Positions 50,025-58,240 of a stretch of 63,864 nucleotides of DNA are shown here, piece after piece. The DNA comes from Oscillospiraceae bacterium (GTDB lineage: Bacteria; Bacillota; Clostridia; UMGS1810). The translations under genes and the position numbers were made by a program. The DNA lies in contig SVJM01000010.1 in the NCBI GenBank assembly GCA_015068975.1, positions 1 to 63,864 on the forward strand, in the 5' to 3' direction. Within the stretch, counting starts at the first letter, position 1, and each line of letters starts with the position of its first letter. The notes beneath the pieces were generated by a model, which saw only the letters and a program-made list of their open reading frames with translations, ran no database searches and was not told the origin of the DNA.

Positions 50025-50070
50025 TCCCGACAGAATGAGGAAAGTCAGCTGATTTTCTTCTCTGTCGGGA
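50025..50070 (+). terminator. Probable terminator of spoIIID
   Basis: Ten-base-pair stem TCCCGACAGA / TCTGTCGGGA around a partly pairing 26-base loop. The T run is weak (TAATTGTTTC). Confidence 0.6.
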
Positions 50071-50134
50071 TAATTGTTTCAAAATCTCTTGTCCTGACAT
50101 ATATACATAATGGCTTTTTTGAAAACTATATTGT

Positions 50135-50190
50135 ATTTTGTCACCGTATATAGTACAATTACAATATAATCTGTCAATATGTGACAAAAT
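50135..50190. promoter_or_regulatory. Inverted repeat bracketing the prsW promoter region
   Basis: ATTTTGTCAC (50135-50144) and GTGACAAAAT (50181-50190) are perfect inverted copies. Between them lie TTGTCA-16-TACAAT and a second, overlapping TATAAT. TGTCA-ATATG-TGACA (50173-50187) is a further palindrome at the right half. This resembles an operator pair for a dimeric regulator. Confidence 0.5.
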
Positions 50191-50211
50191 CACAATTTTG
50201 GAGGAATACCT

Positions 50212-51114
50212 ATGGACATTAATTTCATTTTGCTGGTCATTGCAGCTCTTGCACCGGCAATTATCCTGTGTACTTACATATTTATAAAAGACAGACAGGA
50301 AAAAGAACCTTTCGGACTGTTAATCAAGCTTCTGCTCTTTGGTGTATTAAGCGTAGTACCCGTGCTTATTATCGGAGAATTTCTGGGTGAATTTATAGAC
50401 GAAATCTTTTCATCATATTACATACCGTCAATTACCGGCGATAAAGTATTTTCAGATCCCAACATCAGAGCTGCTTATCTTCTCGTGTATTTTATGATAG
50501 CAGTAGCTTTGGTGGAAGAAGGTTGCAAGTATTTCTTCATGTATCTCCCAACCAGAAAAAACAAGGAATTTAATTCACTTTTTGACGGCATTATATATGC
50601 GGTGTTTGTAAGCCTTGGCTTTGCTGCTTTTGAAAACGTGCTTTATGTAACAGAAAACGGTTTCGGGAATGCCATTATGCGTGCTTTGTTATCAGTTCCC
50701 GGACATATGTTTTATGGTGTAATGATGGGTTACTATTACAGCATGGTACACATCTATGACAAAGCTAAAGAATATGAACAGAAGTTTATCCAAAAGGGTC
50801 TCATCCCACCTGGACGTGCAGGCTTTGATTCAAAGCAAATGAAAATTAAATCCCTTGCAGTTCCTGTAGCAGCACATGGCATTTATGACTTCCTTTGTAT
50901 GCTTGGTTCATCATGGTCGGTACTTGCGCTATTGGCATTTGTAATATATATGTATATTCACTGCTTCAAAAAAGTCATCAAAATGTCAAAGGCTGATAAA
51001 TCTGATACAAACTGTGTAGCACAGCTTCTCTTCAGAAAATACCCTGATCTGCCTGAGAAACTGAGAGCTGCTTCAGAGCAGGCTGAAAACAGCGAAACTC
51101 AAGAAAAGATTTAA
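50212..51114 (+). CDS. prsW: PrsW-family intramembrane metalloprotease
   Basis: 300-residue membrane protein with about seven or eight helices and the PrsW motifs 'VEEGCKYFF' (EExxK), 'AFENVLYV', 'PGHMFYGVMMGYYY' and 'AHGIYDF'. PrsW proteases cut the anti-sigma factor in stress signalling in Bacillus; in Clostridia the substrate is often unknown. The C-terminal 50 residues are hydrophilic and Glu-rich. The ATG follows TTGGAGGAAT. It is flanked by an upstream inverted repeat and the hairpin at 51160-51190, so it is transcribed alone. Confidence 0.9.
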   Translation: MDINFILLVIAALAPAIILCTYIFIKDRQEKEPFGLLIKLLLFGVLSVVPVLIIGEFLGEFIDEIFSSYYIPSITGDKVFSDPNIRAAYLLVYFMIAVALVEEGCKYFFMYLPTRKNKEFNSLFDGIIYAVFVSLGFAAFENVLYVTENGFGNAIMRALLSVPGHMFYGVMMGYYYSMVHIYDKAKEYEQKFIQKGLIPPGRAGFDSKQMKIKSLAVPVAAHGIYDFLCMLGSSWSVLALLAFVIYMYIHCFKKVIKMSKADKSDTNCVAQLLFRKYPDLPEKLRAASEQAENSETQEKI

Positions 51115-51133
51115 GAAAATTACAAATAACTAT

Positions 51134-51162
51134 TGACAAATTTCATTTAATGTATTATCATA
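51134..51162 (+). promoter_or_regulatory. Promoter of the ylxM-ffh-rpsP operon
   Basis: TTGACA, 17-bp spacer, TATCAT. The -10 overlaps the left arm of the hairpin at 51160-51190, so transcripts starting here cannot form that hairpin fully. Confidence 0.7.
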
Positions 51163-51190
51163 GGTGTAAAGTTTTTTGCTTTACACCTAT
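51160..51190 (+). terminator. Terminator of prsW overlapping the next promoter
   Basis: Stem ATAGGTGTAAAG / CTTTACACCTAT with a TTTTTTG loop, followed by TTTTGTGTG. Confidence 0.75.
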
Positions 51191-51226
51191 TTTTGTGTGC
51201 AAATCCTTCAGAAAGGAATGAAATTT

Positions 51227-51544
51227 ATGAAAAATCTGGACTATGCAAATCTTCTGGACTTTTATAAAAGCATCCTTTCCGAAAAGCAGTTTGAAGCACT
51301 GGATCTGTATTACAATCAGGATTGCTCACTTGCTGAAATTGCTCAGCAGTTCGGTATATCCAGACAAGGCGTAAGGGATGCTATCAAAAGAGGCGAAGCA
51401 GAGCTTGACTTACTTGAAGAAAAGCTTGGCATGATAAAGAAGCTCAAAACAATTGAACAAAAAGCTGAACTTATCAAAACTCACACAACTGACAAAAAGC
51501 TTATATCAGAAATCGACAAGCTTATAGAAGAAATATATATTTAG
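51227..51544 (+). CDS. ylxM: YlxM/p13-like DNA-binding protein
   Basis: 105-residue helix-turn-helix protein of the YlxM/p13 family, nearly always placed immediately before ffh. It opens 'MKNLDYANLLDFYKSILSEKQ'-like and has a sigma-4-type helix-turn-helix ('CSLAEIAQQFGISRQGVRDAIKR') followed by a long charged helix. It is thought to modulate expression or assembly of the signal recognition particle. The ATG at 51227 is nine bases after AAAGGA; two earlier ATGs are worse placed. It lies 15 bp before ffh. Confidence 0.92.
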   Translation: MKNLDYANLLDFYKSILSEKQFEALDLYYNQDCSLAEIAQQFGISRQGVRDAIKRGEAELDLLEEKLGMIKKLKTIEQKAELIKTHTTDKKLISEIDKLIEEIYI

Positions 51545-51559
51545 AAGGAGGATTGCGGT

Positions 51560-52903
51560 ATGGCATTTGAAAATCTATCACAAAGACTTCAGGATACATT
51601 CAAAAAACTCCGTGGCAAAGGCAAAATTTCCGAAAGCGACTTAAAAGCCGCAATGCGTGAGGTAAAACTTGCCCTTCTTGAAGCAGATGTTAACTTCAAA
51701 GTCGTAAAAGACTTCATATCCACCGTATCCGAAAAGGCTCTGGGACAAAACGTGCTGGAAAGTCTTACCCCGGGTCAGCAGGTAATAAAAATTGTAAACG
51801 AAGAGCTCACTGCACTTATGGGCGGTGAAGCCTCCAAGATAAACTACTCATCCAAAGGTCCTACAATCATTATGATGGTAGGTCTACAGGGTGCAGGTAA
51901 GACCACATCTGCCGCAAAGATTGGCGGATACTTCAAGAAAAACGGCAAAAGACCTCTCCTTGTAGCTTGTGACGTATACCGTCCTGCTGCAAAAAAACAG
52001 TTGAAGGTTGTAGGAGAAAGTCTTGAGATACCCGTATTTTCTATTGATGAAAGCACAGATGCTGTTCACATTGCAAAAGAAGCAGTATCTCATGCACAAA
52101 AATACGCAAATGATATTGTAATCATAGATACAGCAGGCAGACTTCACATTGACGAAGAGCTGATGGATGAACTGGTAAACATCAAAGAAAGTGTCTCCCC
52201 TTCAGAAATCCTTCTTACCATTGATGCAATGACAGGTCAGGATGCTGTAAATGTGGCAGAAACATTTAATGAAAGACTGGAAGTCACAGGTGTTGTTCTT
52301 ACCAAGCTTGACGGTGACACACGTGGCGGTGCTGCCCTTTCTGTAAGAGCAGTTACAGGCAAGCCAATCAAGTTTGCCGGACAGGGCGAAAAGCTTACCG
52401 ACCTTGATATGTTTTATCCAGACAGAATGGCATCCAGAATTCTTGGTATGGGTGACGTGCTTACCCTTATCGACAAGGCTCAGGAAGCCTTCGACGAAAA
52501 GCAGGCAATGGAGCTTGAAAAGAAAATCAGAGAACAGACATTTACATTTGATGACTATCTGGCGCAGATGCAACAGATCAAAAAGATGGGCTCAATGCAG
52601 GATATCCTGGGTATGATTCCCGGTGTAAATGCACAAGCACTAAAGGGTGCCACCATTGACGAAAAGAAGCTTGGCCATGTGGAAGCAATCATTAAGTCAA
52701 TGACAAAAAAAGAAAGAGAAAAACCTGAAATAATAAACTCATCCAGAAAGCAGAGAATTGCTAAGGGAAGCGGCACTCAGGTAGCTGAGGTAAACCTTCT
52801 CATAAAGCAGTTTGAGCAGATGACCAAAATGATGAAACAATTCAGCAATCCAAAAAAACTCAAAAAGCTCTCCAAAATGAGAGGTCTTGGAAGGTTTATG
52901 TGA
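51560..52903 (+). CDS. ffh: Signal recognition particle protein Ffh
   Basis: 447-residue SRP54 GTPase that targets nascent membrane proteins. The N domain opens 'MAFENLSQRLQDTFKKLRGKG'. The G domain has 'GLQGAGKTTSAAKIG', 'DVYRPAAKKQL', 'DTAGRLHIDEELM' and 'TKLDGDTRGGAALS'. The Met-rich M domain (about 300-447) has 'MTKKEREKPEIINSSRKQRIAKGSGT' as family-typical RNA-binding helices and ends 'MRGLGRFM'. AGAAGGAGG precedes the ATG. Full length; second gene of the operon. Confidence 0.98.
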   Translation: MAFENLSQRLQDTFKKLRGKGKISESDLKAAMREVKLALLEADVNFKVVKDFISTVSEKALGQNVLESLTPGQQVIKIVNEELTALMGGEASKINYSSKGPTIIMMVGLQGAGKTTSAAKIGGYFKKNGKRPLLVACDVYRPAAKKQLKVVGESLEIPVFSIDESTDAVHIAKEAVSHAQKYANDIVIIDTAGRLHIDEELMDELVNIKESVSPSEILLTIDAMTGQDAVNVAETFNERLEVTGVVLTKLDGDTRGGAALSVRAVTGKPIKFAGQGEKLTDLDMFYPDRMASRILGMGDVLTLIDKAQEAFDEKQAMELEKKIREQTFTFDDYLAQMQQIKKMGSMQDILGMIPGVNAQALKGATIDEKKLGHVEAIIKSMTKKEREKPEIINSSRKQRIAKGSGTQVAEVNLLIKQFEQMTKMMKQFSNPKKLKKLSKMRGLGRFM

Positions 52904-52949
52904 TAAGCTGTAAAATATTGTTTAAAAAATTTACGGAGGTGAAAACACA

Positions 52950-53192
52950 ATGGTAAAAATTCGTTTGAGAAGAATGGGTGCTAAGAAGGCTCCTTTCTAC
53001 AGAGTAGTAGTTGCTGATGAAAGATACCCAAGAGATGGCAGATTCATCGAAGAAATCGGCACATACGATCCTAACAAGAATCCTGGCGAAATCAAAATCG
53101 ATGCAGAAAAAGCTCAGAAATGGTTAGGTAACGGTGCTCAGCCTACAGATACTGTTAAGGCTTTGCTCAAAAAATGCGGCGTTATAAAATAA
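52950..53192 (+). CDS. rpsP: 30S ribosomal protein S16
   Basis: 80-residue ribosomal protein S16, with '[20 protein letters not shown]', '[14 protein letters not shown]' and '[16 protein letters not shown]', all typical. It assists 30S assembly. The gene follows ffh by 46 bp with ACGGAGGTG upstream, and precedes khpA and rimM as in most Firmicutes. Confidence 0.98.
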   Translation: MVKIRLRRMGAKKAPFYRVVVADERYPRDGRFIEEIGTYDPNKNPGEIKIDAEKAQKWLGNGAQPTDTVKALLKKCGVIK

Positions 53193-53223
53193 TGCACTTT
53201 TAATTTTGAGGGGTGATTTGTTT

Positions 53224-53454
53224 ATGAAAGAACTTTTAACTTTTCTTGCTAAATCATTGGTAGACTACCCCGATGAAGTTACTGTTACCGAAGTCGAAAA
53301 AGACAATGCTCTTGTACTTGAATTAAGAGTTAACGAAAGTGACATGGGCAAGGTAATAGGCAAACAAGGAAGAATTGCAAAATCAATAAGAACCGTTATC
53401 AAAGCTGCTTCTACAAAAGAAGACAAAAAGGTTATTGTTGAAATTATGCAGTAA
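53224..53454 (+). CDS. khpA: KH-domain RNA-binding protein KhpA (YlqC)
   Basis: 76-residue protein with one KH domain, including the GxxG loop 'VIGKQGRIAKSIRTVI'. KhpA forms a heterodimer with KhpB and binds many RNAs, affecting cell length and division in some Firmicutes. I place the start at the ATG at 53224; the frame begins at a TTG that overlaps the GAGGGGTGA ribosome site. It lies 31 bp after rpsP and nine bases before rimM. Confidence 0.95.
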   Translation: MKELLTFLAKSLVDYPDEVTVTEVEKDNALVLELRVNESDMGKVIGKQGRIAKSIRTVIKAASTKEDKKVIVEIMQ

Positions 53455-53463
53455 AGGAGAATT

Positions 53464-53973
53464 GTGCCGGTGGAACAATCATATTTAGAGTTATCAAAAA
53501 TCGTGAATACTCATGGCCTTAAGGGCGACATAAAGGTTGTTCCATGGGCGGATTATCCTGAAATATTTGAAGAAATCCACTATGTTTATACAGAGGATCT
53601 CACAGAGTACAAGATCACTAATGTGAAATATCAGAAAAATATGGTGATCCTTCATCTTGATAAGATTACTTCCATAGAAATGGCAGAAAAGATGAAGAAT
53701 ACTGTCCTCTATGTAAAAAAGGAAGATATGCCTCCCCTTGACAATGACACATACTATGTGGCAGACCTTATAGGGCTTAAGGTGTCAGACGAAAACACAG
53801 AATACGGTGTTATCTCCGATGTGCTTTCCCACGGTGGCACAGACATATATGTGATCAAAAGAAAGGGGCAAAAAGACCTGTTGCTTCCTGCCGCAAAGGA
53901 ATTTGTGCTTGAAGTAAACATCCCTGAAGGAATAGTCAGAGTAAGCCTTCCTGAGGGACTTCTGGAATTATAA
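53464..53973 (+). CDS. rimM: Ribosome maturation factor RimM
   Basis: 169-residue 30S maturation factor. The N-terminal RimM barrel ('YLELSKIVNTHGLKGDIKVVPWADYP') and the C-terminal PRC-barrel ('YYVADLIGLKVSDENTEYG', 'LLLPAAKEFVLEVNI') are complete. It binds S19 and aids 16S processing. The start is GTG, at 53464 or, with better spacing from AAAGGAGA, at 53470. The gene is followed directly by a terminator and an unrelated hydrolase. The usual trmD-rplS partners are absent here, so the canonical operon has been broken. Confidence 0.95.
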   Translation: MPVEQSYLELSKIVNTHGLKGDIKVVPWADYPEIFEEIHYVYTEDLTEYKITNVKYQKNMVILHLDKITSIEMAEKMKNTVLYVKKEDMPPLDNDTYYVADLIGLKVSDENTEYGVISDVLSHGGTDIYVIKRKGQKDLLLPAAKEFVLEVNIPEGIVRVSLPEGLLEL

Positions 53974-53993
53974 ATATAGCCAAAGCAAAACAT

Positions 53994-54017
53994 CCCATTT
54001 GACAAGCTTCAAATGGG
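53994..54017 (+). terminator. Terminator after rimM
   Basis: Stem CCCATTTGA / TCAAATGGG with a six-base loop, followed by TTTTT. Confidence 0.9.
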
Positions 54018-54038
54018 TTTTTCTTTTGCATATCACTG

Positions 54039-54067
54039 TTGACTATACACATTAAATATGTTAAAAT
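54039..54067 (+). promoter_or_regulatory. Promoter of the six-hairpin hydrolase / regulator operon
   Basis: TTGACT, 17-bp spacer, TAAAAT; GGAGG and the ATG follow. Confidence 0.75.
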
Positions 54068-54112
54068 ATATAGAACTAACTATAAAATTTATAGATAACG
54101 GAGGTTTTGGAT

Positions 54113-55831
54113 ATGAACTTACCTAATATATGGGGTCAGGGTGCGCTCTTTGCATTTTCTGCACTGGATGGTACCTGCACACCAAAAATGAGCCTTGTAG
54201 GAAATCTTATGGGAGATAAACTGGGAGTAGAATTCCGTCATCCGGAGAAGTTTTCTTTCTATTTCACATTCTCAAATCTTTTGAGTATAGATTTCGATGT
54301 GGTAGCATCAGATATCATAAAGGCAAATATCCTGGAAGATGACACCACCACTTCCAACCTGGACATTATCTTTGTGACTCAGTCCGCAATTCTTATGAGA
54401 TATCCAAAAACCGCAAGCTTTCACATTATGTTTGAAGCAGATGTAAAAGAATACAAATCAGGTTATCTTAAAGTATATACCGTAGGAAAAGAAAATATCA
54501 CAATCCTTTCAAGAGACGGAGAGGACTACACATATACAGTACTCAGCTGCGGAAAACATTCAGAAAAAGAGGCAAACTCATTGATTGAGCTTGACATCAA
54601 CAGAGAGATTTCAAAGAAACTAAGCTTCTTTGAAAAGCTCCCTATAGTTTCACTGGATGATCCCGACACCGAAAGGCTGCTTTATAAATGCTTTTCTGTT
54701 ATGAAAGCATCATATATGTCCGGTGGCGGACTCTATACAGGAATATGGTCATCTGTATCCCGTACAGACAGTGAAGACTCTGACTATGCAGACTGGGCAT
54801 TGTCACTTCTGGCAGGAAAATATTTTGGCAATAATATCGCAGAGGAAAGCCTCAATACAATTGTAGACCTTGGAGAACCTTCAGGAAGAATCCTGAAAAA
54901 TGATACCTACGGCAGAACAAAAAGTGCTCTTCACTATCCTGTGATAGCATGGATGGCTCTTGAGGTGTACAAAATCACAGAAAACAGAGATTTCCTTTAT
55001 GATATATATGAAAAGCTGAAAAAGTATATGCAGTGGATCATGGAAAACAAGGATTTCAACAAGGAATTTTTATATAGCTGGAATGCAGACTCAAACGGAA
55101 ACTTCATTAATATAAACGAATGCGATATGAAGGGATCACCACGTCTTGAAGACAACTCCCCTATAGAAGCTCTTGACTTCACTTCCTTTATGGCAAAGGA
55201 AGCTCTCTCTATGGCAGAGATTGCAAAGATTCTTGAACGTCAGGGAGAATCACTCTACTGGGATGTGGTGTATGACAGAATCAGAAAGAATCTTAATACC
55301 AAGCTCTTCGACGAAGAAGACAAGTGTTTTTATGACAGATTTACATCAGGCGGAGCTTTCAAAAAAGTAAAGACCATTGCTTCATTTATGCCTGGTTTTG
55401 CCGGAGTATGCGATAGCAAAACACTTAGTTCTCTTACAACAGCACTCTTTGATGAGGAAGGAGAATATGTATGTGAATCCGGCATACCGTCTATGCCTGT
55501 ATCTGATGAAAAATTCGAAAATGATATGTGGTATGGAGCAATGCATCCTATATATAACTATTTTGCTCTATTGGGTATGAATCATACAGGACACAAAAAG
55601 CAGTGTGAAGCTATCAGGGAAAAAATCCTCTCTGCAGTTCTGAAATGGTACAAAAATGATGGTGTAATATACGAATGCTATGATGCTTTCGACTACCTTT
55701 CTCCATCAAGAATGTCAAAGAACAGATACAATCTCATACCCGAGAGCTTTGATTCGGAGCTGAAGGTAAGAAGAGATGACTTCCATACAGCATGTGCTGT
55801 TATCGCTCTAATCATGTGGGAGATTAAATAA
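54113..55831 (+). CDS. MGH1/GH63-like (alpha/alpha)6 glycoside hydrolase
   Basis: 572-residue protein without signal peptide. The first 170 residues are beta-rich. The rest is an (alpha/alpha)6 toroid resembling mannosylglycerate hydrolase-like/GH63 proteins: 'YMSGGGLYTGIWSSVSRTDSEDSDYADWALSLLAG' region, 'HYPVIAWMALEVYKITENRDFL', 'YSWNADSNGNF', 'DFTSFMAKEALSM', 'NDMWYGAMHPIYNYFALLG'. A cytoplasmic glycosidase on an imported oligosaccharide is inferred; the substrate is unknown. The ATG at 54113 is eight bases after GGAGG. It is coupled to the next gene, whose ATG lies two bases after its stop codon. Confidence 0.8.
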   Translation: MNLPNIWGQGALFAFSALDGTCTPKMSLVGNLMGDKLGVEFRHPEKFSFYFTFSNLLSIDFDVVASDIIKANILEDDTTTSNLDIIFVTQSAILMRYPKTASFHIMFEADVKEYKSGYLKVYTVGKENITILSRDGEDYTYTVLSCGKHSEKEANSLIELDINREISKKLSFFEKLPIVSLDDPDTERLLYKCFSVMKASYMSGGGLYTGIWSSVSRTDSEDSDYADWALSLLAGKYFGNNIAEESLNTIVDLGEPSGRILKNDTYGRTKSALHYPVIAWMALEVYKITENRDFLYDIYEKLKKYMQWIMENKDFNKEFLYSWNADSNGNFININECDMKGSPRLEDNSPIEALDFTSFMAKEALSMAEIAKILERQGESLYWDVVYDRIRKNLNTKLFDEEDKCFYDRFTSGGAFKKVKTIASFMPGFAGVCDSKTLSSLTTALFDEEGEYVCESGIPSMPVSDEKFENDMWYGAMHPIYNYFALLGMNHTGHKKQCEAIREKILSAVLKWYKNDGVIYECYDAFDYLSPSRMSKNRYNLIPESFDSELKVRRDDFHTACAVIALIMWEIK

Positions 55832-55833
55832 AT

Positions 55834-57384
55834 ATGCTGAAAATACTTATTGTAAACTCCAAAAAATCTGATATAGATAATCTTAAATCCATTATCTCTC
55901 GAAGGACCTACGACTTCAATATAGTAGGAGTGTGTCAGGATACCACAACTGCAATAAATGTAATCAAAATGTCTGATGTTCATCTGGTCCTTTGCGAATA
56001 CTCTTCGGAAAACATTGACTCCAATCAGATAATATCAGAAGCTGAAAGACTTTCCAAATCCACCCTGTTTGTGGTAACGGGATATGTGGAAAATGCCGAG
56101 GATATAATATCCCCTGCAGTTCTTGGATATCTTCCTGATACAAGTGTATCCAGGGAGCTTTATAGCCTTCTTGACAGAGCAAAGGACGATCTTGACAAAA
56201 AAAGACTCTATCTGCACTTTATGCAATATGCCTTTCTCAACAATCTTCATCAGGGAGAGAATTCCTTTTATTCCATGTTCATGCAAAAGGCTTCTTCTCC
56301 AAGAATTGACAATGGAAACTACTACTATATAACCGTCTCCTATGACGCTACCACCGAAGAATATCTTTCGGGAAAGATTGCATCCTATGATCAGATAGAG
56401 AACTTTATGTTTATAAAGCTATTTAACTTTATCGGCGACGAATACAGTCACGGCTTGTTTAAGGTGGGTCTTGCAGAATACGGCATAGTGGTATCAAGTC
56501 AGAATTTCAAATCCCTTGGAATGACAATATACGAATACGCTTCCGCTATCAAATCTCTCTTTTATGAAAACAACCTGAGTATATCCGTACTGGTGGGAAG
56601 AAGTGTAGAATCCATAAACTGGATAAACAAATCAAAAGAAAGCATCAGTGCATTAAAGATAGTGAAATTCTATAATGACTCCGGGGTTATACTCCATTAT
56701 GATCAGACAGATAATATTACCTTTTCTGCTATGCTTTCTGATATGTCCCTTATGAATTCATTTATAAGCGCTATCATCGACGGAAGCGAAAAGGATATTT
56801 ATACATCTATCACTGCCCTGTTTAAAGAGTGCAGCGACAAGTTTGTCACTCTTGATTGTCTGAAAAACATCATCACAACTGTAATATCAAGTATATCCAA
56901 GCATATATCTGAGCTTGGCGGAGATATAAAGAATGTTACATACAGACATCTTGCATTTGATAAGCTTGCTGACCTTACCATCGACATTGTAAAGGTAGTT
57001 ATGACAGATTTTGCTACAAAAAGCAACGAGTATATTAAATCACTGGCAAAAAATGACGGTGTTGATATTGTTAATGCTATATATGAATATGTGAAGGTAA
57101 ACTACAGTGAAGATATTTCTCTGCAACACTTCGCAAAAAAGCACTTTATAAACGTGTCATACTTAGGCCAGATATTCAAAAAACATATAGGTATGTCATT
57201 TAATGATTACCTGATGGAAACAAGAATCAATGAGGCTAAAAAGCTTCTTTTGTCAAACAAAAAAATCAAAGTCCATGAGATTGCCCAGAAGGTGGGATTT
57301 AAGGATGCAAACTACTTCTGTATGAAGTTTAAAATCCTTGAAGGGACTACACCAACAAAGTACAGAATGGATAATATAAACTAA
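55834..57384 (+). CDS. YesN/AraC-type regulator with degenerate receiver domain
   Basis: 516-residue protein. Residues 1-120 have receiver-domain shape but lack the catalytic residues: the N-terminal acidic pair reads N8-S9 ('LIVNSKKSD'), the phospho-acceptor position is Glu55 in 'LVLCEYSSE', and the conserved Lys-Pro is 'YLPDT'. A long middle region (about 130-390) is unassigned. The C-terminal AraC domain (about 410-516) has 'ISLQHFAKKHFINVSYLGQIF' and 'KVHEIAQKVGFKDANYFCMKF', then 'GTTPTKYR'. It probably activates the upstream hydrolase operon independently of phosphorylation. No histidine kinase gene is nearby. Confidence 0.88.
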   Translation: MLKILIVNSKKSDIDNLKSIISRRTYDFNIVGVCQDTTTAINVIKMSDVHLVLCEYSSENIDSNQIISEAERLSKSTLFVVTGYVENAEDIISPAVLGYLPDTSVSRELYSLLDRAKDDLDKKRLYLHFMQYAFLNNLHQGENSFYSMFMQKASSPRIDNGNYYYITVSYDATTEEYLSGKIASYDQIENFMFIKLFNFIGDEYSHGLFKVGLAEYGIVVSSQNFKSLGMTIYEYASAIKSLFYENNLSISVLVGRSVESINWINKSKESISALKIVKFYNDSGVILHYDQTDNITFSAMLSDMSLMNSFISAIIDGSEKDIYTSITALFKECSDKFVTLDCLKNIITTVISSISKHISELGGDIKNVTYRHLAFDKLADLTIDIVKVVMTDFATKSNEYIKSLAKNDGVDIVNAIYEYVKVNYSEDISLQHFAKKHFINVSYLGQIFKKHIGMSFNDYLMETRINEAKKLLLSNKKIKVHEIAQKVGFKDANYFCMKFKILEGTTPTKYRMDNIN

Positions 57385-57388
57385 AAAA

Positions 57389-57532
57389 GGAAATGTAAAA
57401 AAACTCCAGATCGCAAAAAGGCAAAGATTATACATAAGTCAAAAACCTGAATGCACAATAAAACTTACAAATTACTCATTATGTAGGAAATATTACATTT
57501 TTATGTAATATTTCCTTATTTTTGTGCCTTTT
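57389..57532. repeat. 144-bp dispersed repeat, copy 1
   Basis: Matches 63658-63802 along its whole length. It contains GGAAATATTACAT / ATGTAATATTTCC (57486-57515), a strong hairpin followed by TTATTTTTG. An 11-bp inverted pair GCAAAAAGGCA (57413-57423) / TGCCTTTTTGC (57525-57535) encloses most of it. It could be a MITE-like element or a conserved small RNA with its own terminator. It directly follows the regulator gene and may terminate it. Confidence 0.8.
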
Positions 57533-57539
57533 TGCTACA

Positions 57540-57651
57540 AATAAACTTCGCCTCTCGGTGTATCGCATACACCTTCGGGTAACCCGAAACCAAAGGTTTC
57601 GGCTCAGTTTATCCGTTCTGAAGTCTTTTTCCTATCCCCTTAAATTCAACA
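57540..57651. other. Cluster of short hairpins
   Basis: GGTGTAT-CGC-ATACACC (57557-57573), TTCGGGT-A-ACCCGAA (57574-57588) and CCGAAACC-AAA-GGTTTCGG (57583-57601). The first is a compensated variant of GCTGTAT-CAC-ATACAGC at 19515-19531. No gene is present. Confidence 0.6.
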
Positions 57652-57683
57652 GGGACTGTAAAAAATAAATTTTTTACAGTCCC
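57652..57683 (+). terminator. Terminator-like hairpin before the 93-residue gene
   Basis: Stem GGGACTGTAAAAAA / TTTTTTACAGTCCC followed by TTTTTTT on the plus strand. The same hairpin type terminates dapA at 62484-62513. Confidence 0.8.
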
Positions 57684-57708
57684 TTTTTTTGTTTGAAAAT
57701 TATATAAT

Positions 57709-57990
57709 CTATAAATTACCATTCAATGCTTCTTCCAACCAGAATCCGCCTACATCCAATGCTTCATAGAGATCTTCTCTCTCAGCCTTCTTTACAGTCT
57801 TATTTGTATCAGATACAAGCTCAAGATAGATGTGAGTAGCAATCTCAATATCCTTTACCATCTTGGTCTTAAGGATTGTCATTCTCAAGTGATATTTGTC
57901 ATTCATATCACCATACACAATTACATTCCCTCTTTTTACAAGTGGTATTCCATTATATAACAAACAGGTTTCTGCCTTTTTCTTTGCCAT
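57709..57990 (-). CDS. Conserved hypothetical protein, 93 residues
   Basis: 93-residue soluble protein opening 'MAKKKAETCLLYNGIPLVKRG' and ending 'FWLEEALNGNL'. It appears alpha/beta, with no signal peptide, cysteine cluster or known motif. GGAGGTAATACA gives an excellent ribosome site and the reading frame is unbroken, so it is a real gene. It stands alone on the minus strand between repeats and rpsT. I do not recognise a family; function unknown. Confidence 0.75.
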   Translation of the reverse strand: MAKKKAETCLLYNGIPLVKRGNVIVYGDMNDKYHLRMTILKTKMVKDIEIATHIYLELVSDTNKTVKKAEREDLYEALDVGGFWLEEALNGNL

Positions 57991-58177
57991 TGTATTACCT
58001 CCATTAAAATTACTCTACCAACATATGATATCACAATTTCTAAATTATGTAAAGGATTATTTGTCTAACTTTTCAGAAATAGTACCAAAGTTAATCAAAA
58101 AAATGTGTATTATAAAGTGTTTTTTTATTGAAAATGGTTAATTTAGCAATGTTTTTCAATATTTTTCAAAAAAACTA

Positions 58178-58206
58178 TTGCAATTTAAAAATTCTTGTGG
58201 TATAAT
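58178..58206 (+). promoter_or_regulatory. Promoter of rpsT
   Basis: TTGCAA, 17-bp spacer, TATAAT, giving a leader of about 28 bases before the TTG start. Confidence 0.8.
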
Positions 58207-58240
58207 CTCATTTGTTAAATATGACTTGGAGGTGAACGAA

